Origin: Methylobacterium longum
GTDB taxonomy: Bacteria > Pseudomonadota > Alphaproteobacteria > Rhizobiales > Beijerinckiaceae
DNA length: 64,000 nucleotides
Reading direction: 5' to 3'
Assembly (NCBI RefSeq): GCF_022179385.1
Contig: NZ_BPQS01000023.1
Location: 1 to 64,000, forward strand
Positions 63,168 to 64,000 of the stretch are shown one piece after another. The position numbers and the translations under genes are program-made. A model generated the notes under the pieces. The model made no database searches. It had not been told where the DNA came from and worked only from the letters and a program-made list of their open reading frames with translations. Position 1 is the first letter of the stretch. The number at the start of each line of letters is the position of its first letter.

Positions 63168-64000
63168 GTGATCGGTTCGCGGGGCCGCTGGCCCGTGATC
63201 TGTGCGCTGGGCGTGATGCAGATCCTCGCCTGGGGCTCCACCTACTATCTCCCCGCCGTCCTGGCGGAACCGATCGCCCGCGATACCGGCTGGCCCCTCG
63301 CCTGGATCGTCGGTGGCCTGTCGGTCGGGCTGTTGGTCGCGGCCCTCGCCTCGCCCCGCGTCGGGGCCGTGATCCAGGCGCGCGGCGGCCGGCCGGTCCT
63401 GGCGCTCGCGGCCCTTGTCCTGGCGGCGGGCCTGACGATCCTAGGCCTCGCGCCGAGCCTGCCGGTCTTCCTGGCCGGATGGGTGCTGCTCGGCTTCGGC
63501 ATGGGCTGCGGCCTGTACGATCCCGCCTACGCCACCTTGGGACGCCTCTACGGCGCGAACGCGCGCTCCGCGATCACGCACCTGACCCTGCTGGGCGGTT
63601 TTGCCAGCACCGTCTGCTGGCCGCTCTCGGCCTTTCTCGCGGCGCAGGTCGGGTGGCGGGGAGCCTGCTTCGCCTATGCCGGCCTGCACCTCGCGGTGAC
63701 GCTGCCCCTCGTCCTCGCCTTCATCCCGCCGGCTCCCGGAACGGCGGCGACTGCGCGCAGCGGGGTGCAGGCCGCGCCCAGCCTGGAGCCGGGGCAGCGC
63801 CGGGCTGTCCTCCTGATGATGGGTGTGCTGGTCCTCGGTGGAGCCATCATGGCCTTGGTATCGGTCCACCTGATCACCCTGCTCCAGGCCCGGGGCGTCG
63901 CGCTTGAGGCGGCCGTGACTTATGGCGGCCTGATCGGGCCGTCCCAGGTGGCCGCGCGCCTGATCGAGATCGCCGGCCGGGGCCGGTATCATCCCCTCTG
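63168..64000 (+). CDS. MFS transporter, 5' part, cut by the window edge
   Basis: The first 277 codons of a membrane transporter starting with GTG after GAGGGAG. It has AWGSTYYLPAVLAEPIA in helix 1, then WIVGGLSVGLLVAALASPRVG with motif-A-like VGAVIQARGGRPV, and GFGMGCGLYDPAYATLGRLYG in the helix 4-5 region. Seven or eight helices are visible and the second half begins after the loop SLEPGQRR. This belongs to the oxalate/formate-antiporter-like or general MFS_1 group; the substrate is unknown. The frame is open to the end of the window. Confidence 0.85.
   Translation, partial: MIGSRGRWPVICALGVMQILAWGSTYYLPAVLAEPIARDTGWPLAWIVGGLSVGLLVAALASPRVGAVIQARGGRPVLALAALVLAAGLTILGLAPSLPVFLAGWVLLGFGMGCGLYDPAYATLGRLYGANARSAITHLTLLGGFASTVCWPLSAFLAAQVGWRGACFAYAGLHLAVTLPLVLAFIPPAPGTAATARSGVQAAPSLEPGQRRAVLLMMGVLVLGGAIMALVSVHLITLLQARGVALEAAVTYGGLIGPSQVAARLIEIAGRGRYHPL

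Noticed and set aside
1..64000. tRNA, rRNA or known riboswitch
   Set aside because: No cloverleaf, rRNA segment or conserved riboswitch core was seen by eye; a covariance-model scan would settle this.

Overview
The window looks like a chromosomal segment of a GC-rich alphaproteobacterium. A Methylobacterium-type member of the Hyphomicrobiales fits best (inference from protein content, GGAGG-type ribosome sites and codon use; no rRNA or marker gene is present). It splits into two unlike halves.

Left half, about 1-32.4 kb, is an accessory island. It opens with transposon debris: an IS5-like start at the left edge and a 1.48-kb insertion sequence with terminal inverted repeats whose transposase carries an in-frame amber codon. 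Next comes a plausible integrative element on the minus strand: tyrosine recombinase (3680-4846), a small helix-turn-helix protein overlapping its start (4824-5261), a 918-residue protein with HUH-endonuclease (rolling-circle Rep) motifs (5525-8281), and an unknown 193-residue protein (8312-8893). An IS701-like transposase, a MerR regulator, an SH3/TM2 gene pair framed by inverted repeats, and a serine recombinase with dyad sites upstream follow. The 14-25 kb stretch holds cargo: PilZ protein, metallophosphatase, CYP152-type P450 peroxygenase, DUF983 protein, a VOC/VOC/dihydrofolate-reductase-like operon facing an HxlR regulator, atypical SDR, MFS exporter, and an SDR/HxlR divergent pair. The island ends with a 1776-residue nuclease-STAND NTPase (25763-31093), read here as an Avs-like antiphage protein, and an RNase HI with a C-terminal extension. 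A degenerate integrase tail at about 32.35 kb may mark the right edge. Almost every gene gap from 13 to 31 kb carries a dispersed repeat with the core GAAGCGGAC.

Right half, 32.8-64 kb, is denser, more GC-rich and core-like. It has an aldo/keto reductase, a DUF2235 hydrolase, a small Rmf-like protein and a NarL-type two-component system (36401-39149). An ion-homeostasis block follows: a frameshifted CPA1 antiporter, a DUF2254 membrane protein, a voltage-gated-type K+ channel with a zinc ribbon, and NhaA. After a secreted His/Met-rich protein come a TAXI-TRAP transporter operon with DUF1850, an ABC-type solute-binding protein with an SDR, a patatin phospholipase and a thioredoxin-reductase-like flavoprotein.

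The block 54.65-59.9 kb is a co-directional metal-uptake cluster: two Cys/His-rich membrane-anchored proteins, a PepSY membrane protein, a TonB-dependent receptor and a PCu(A)C copper chaperone. A second patatin, a Cys-rich-repeat protein, a secreted phospholipase A2-like protein and a truncated MFS transporter close the window.
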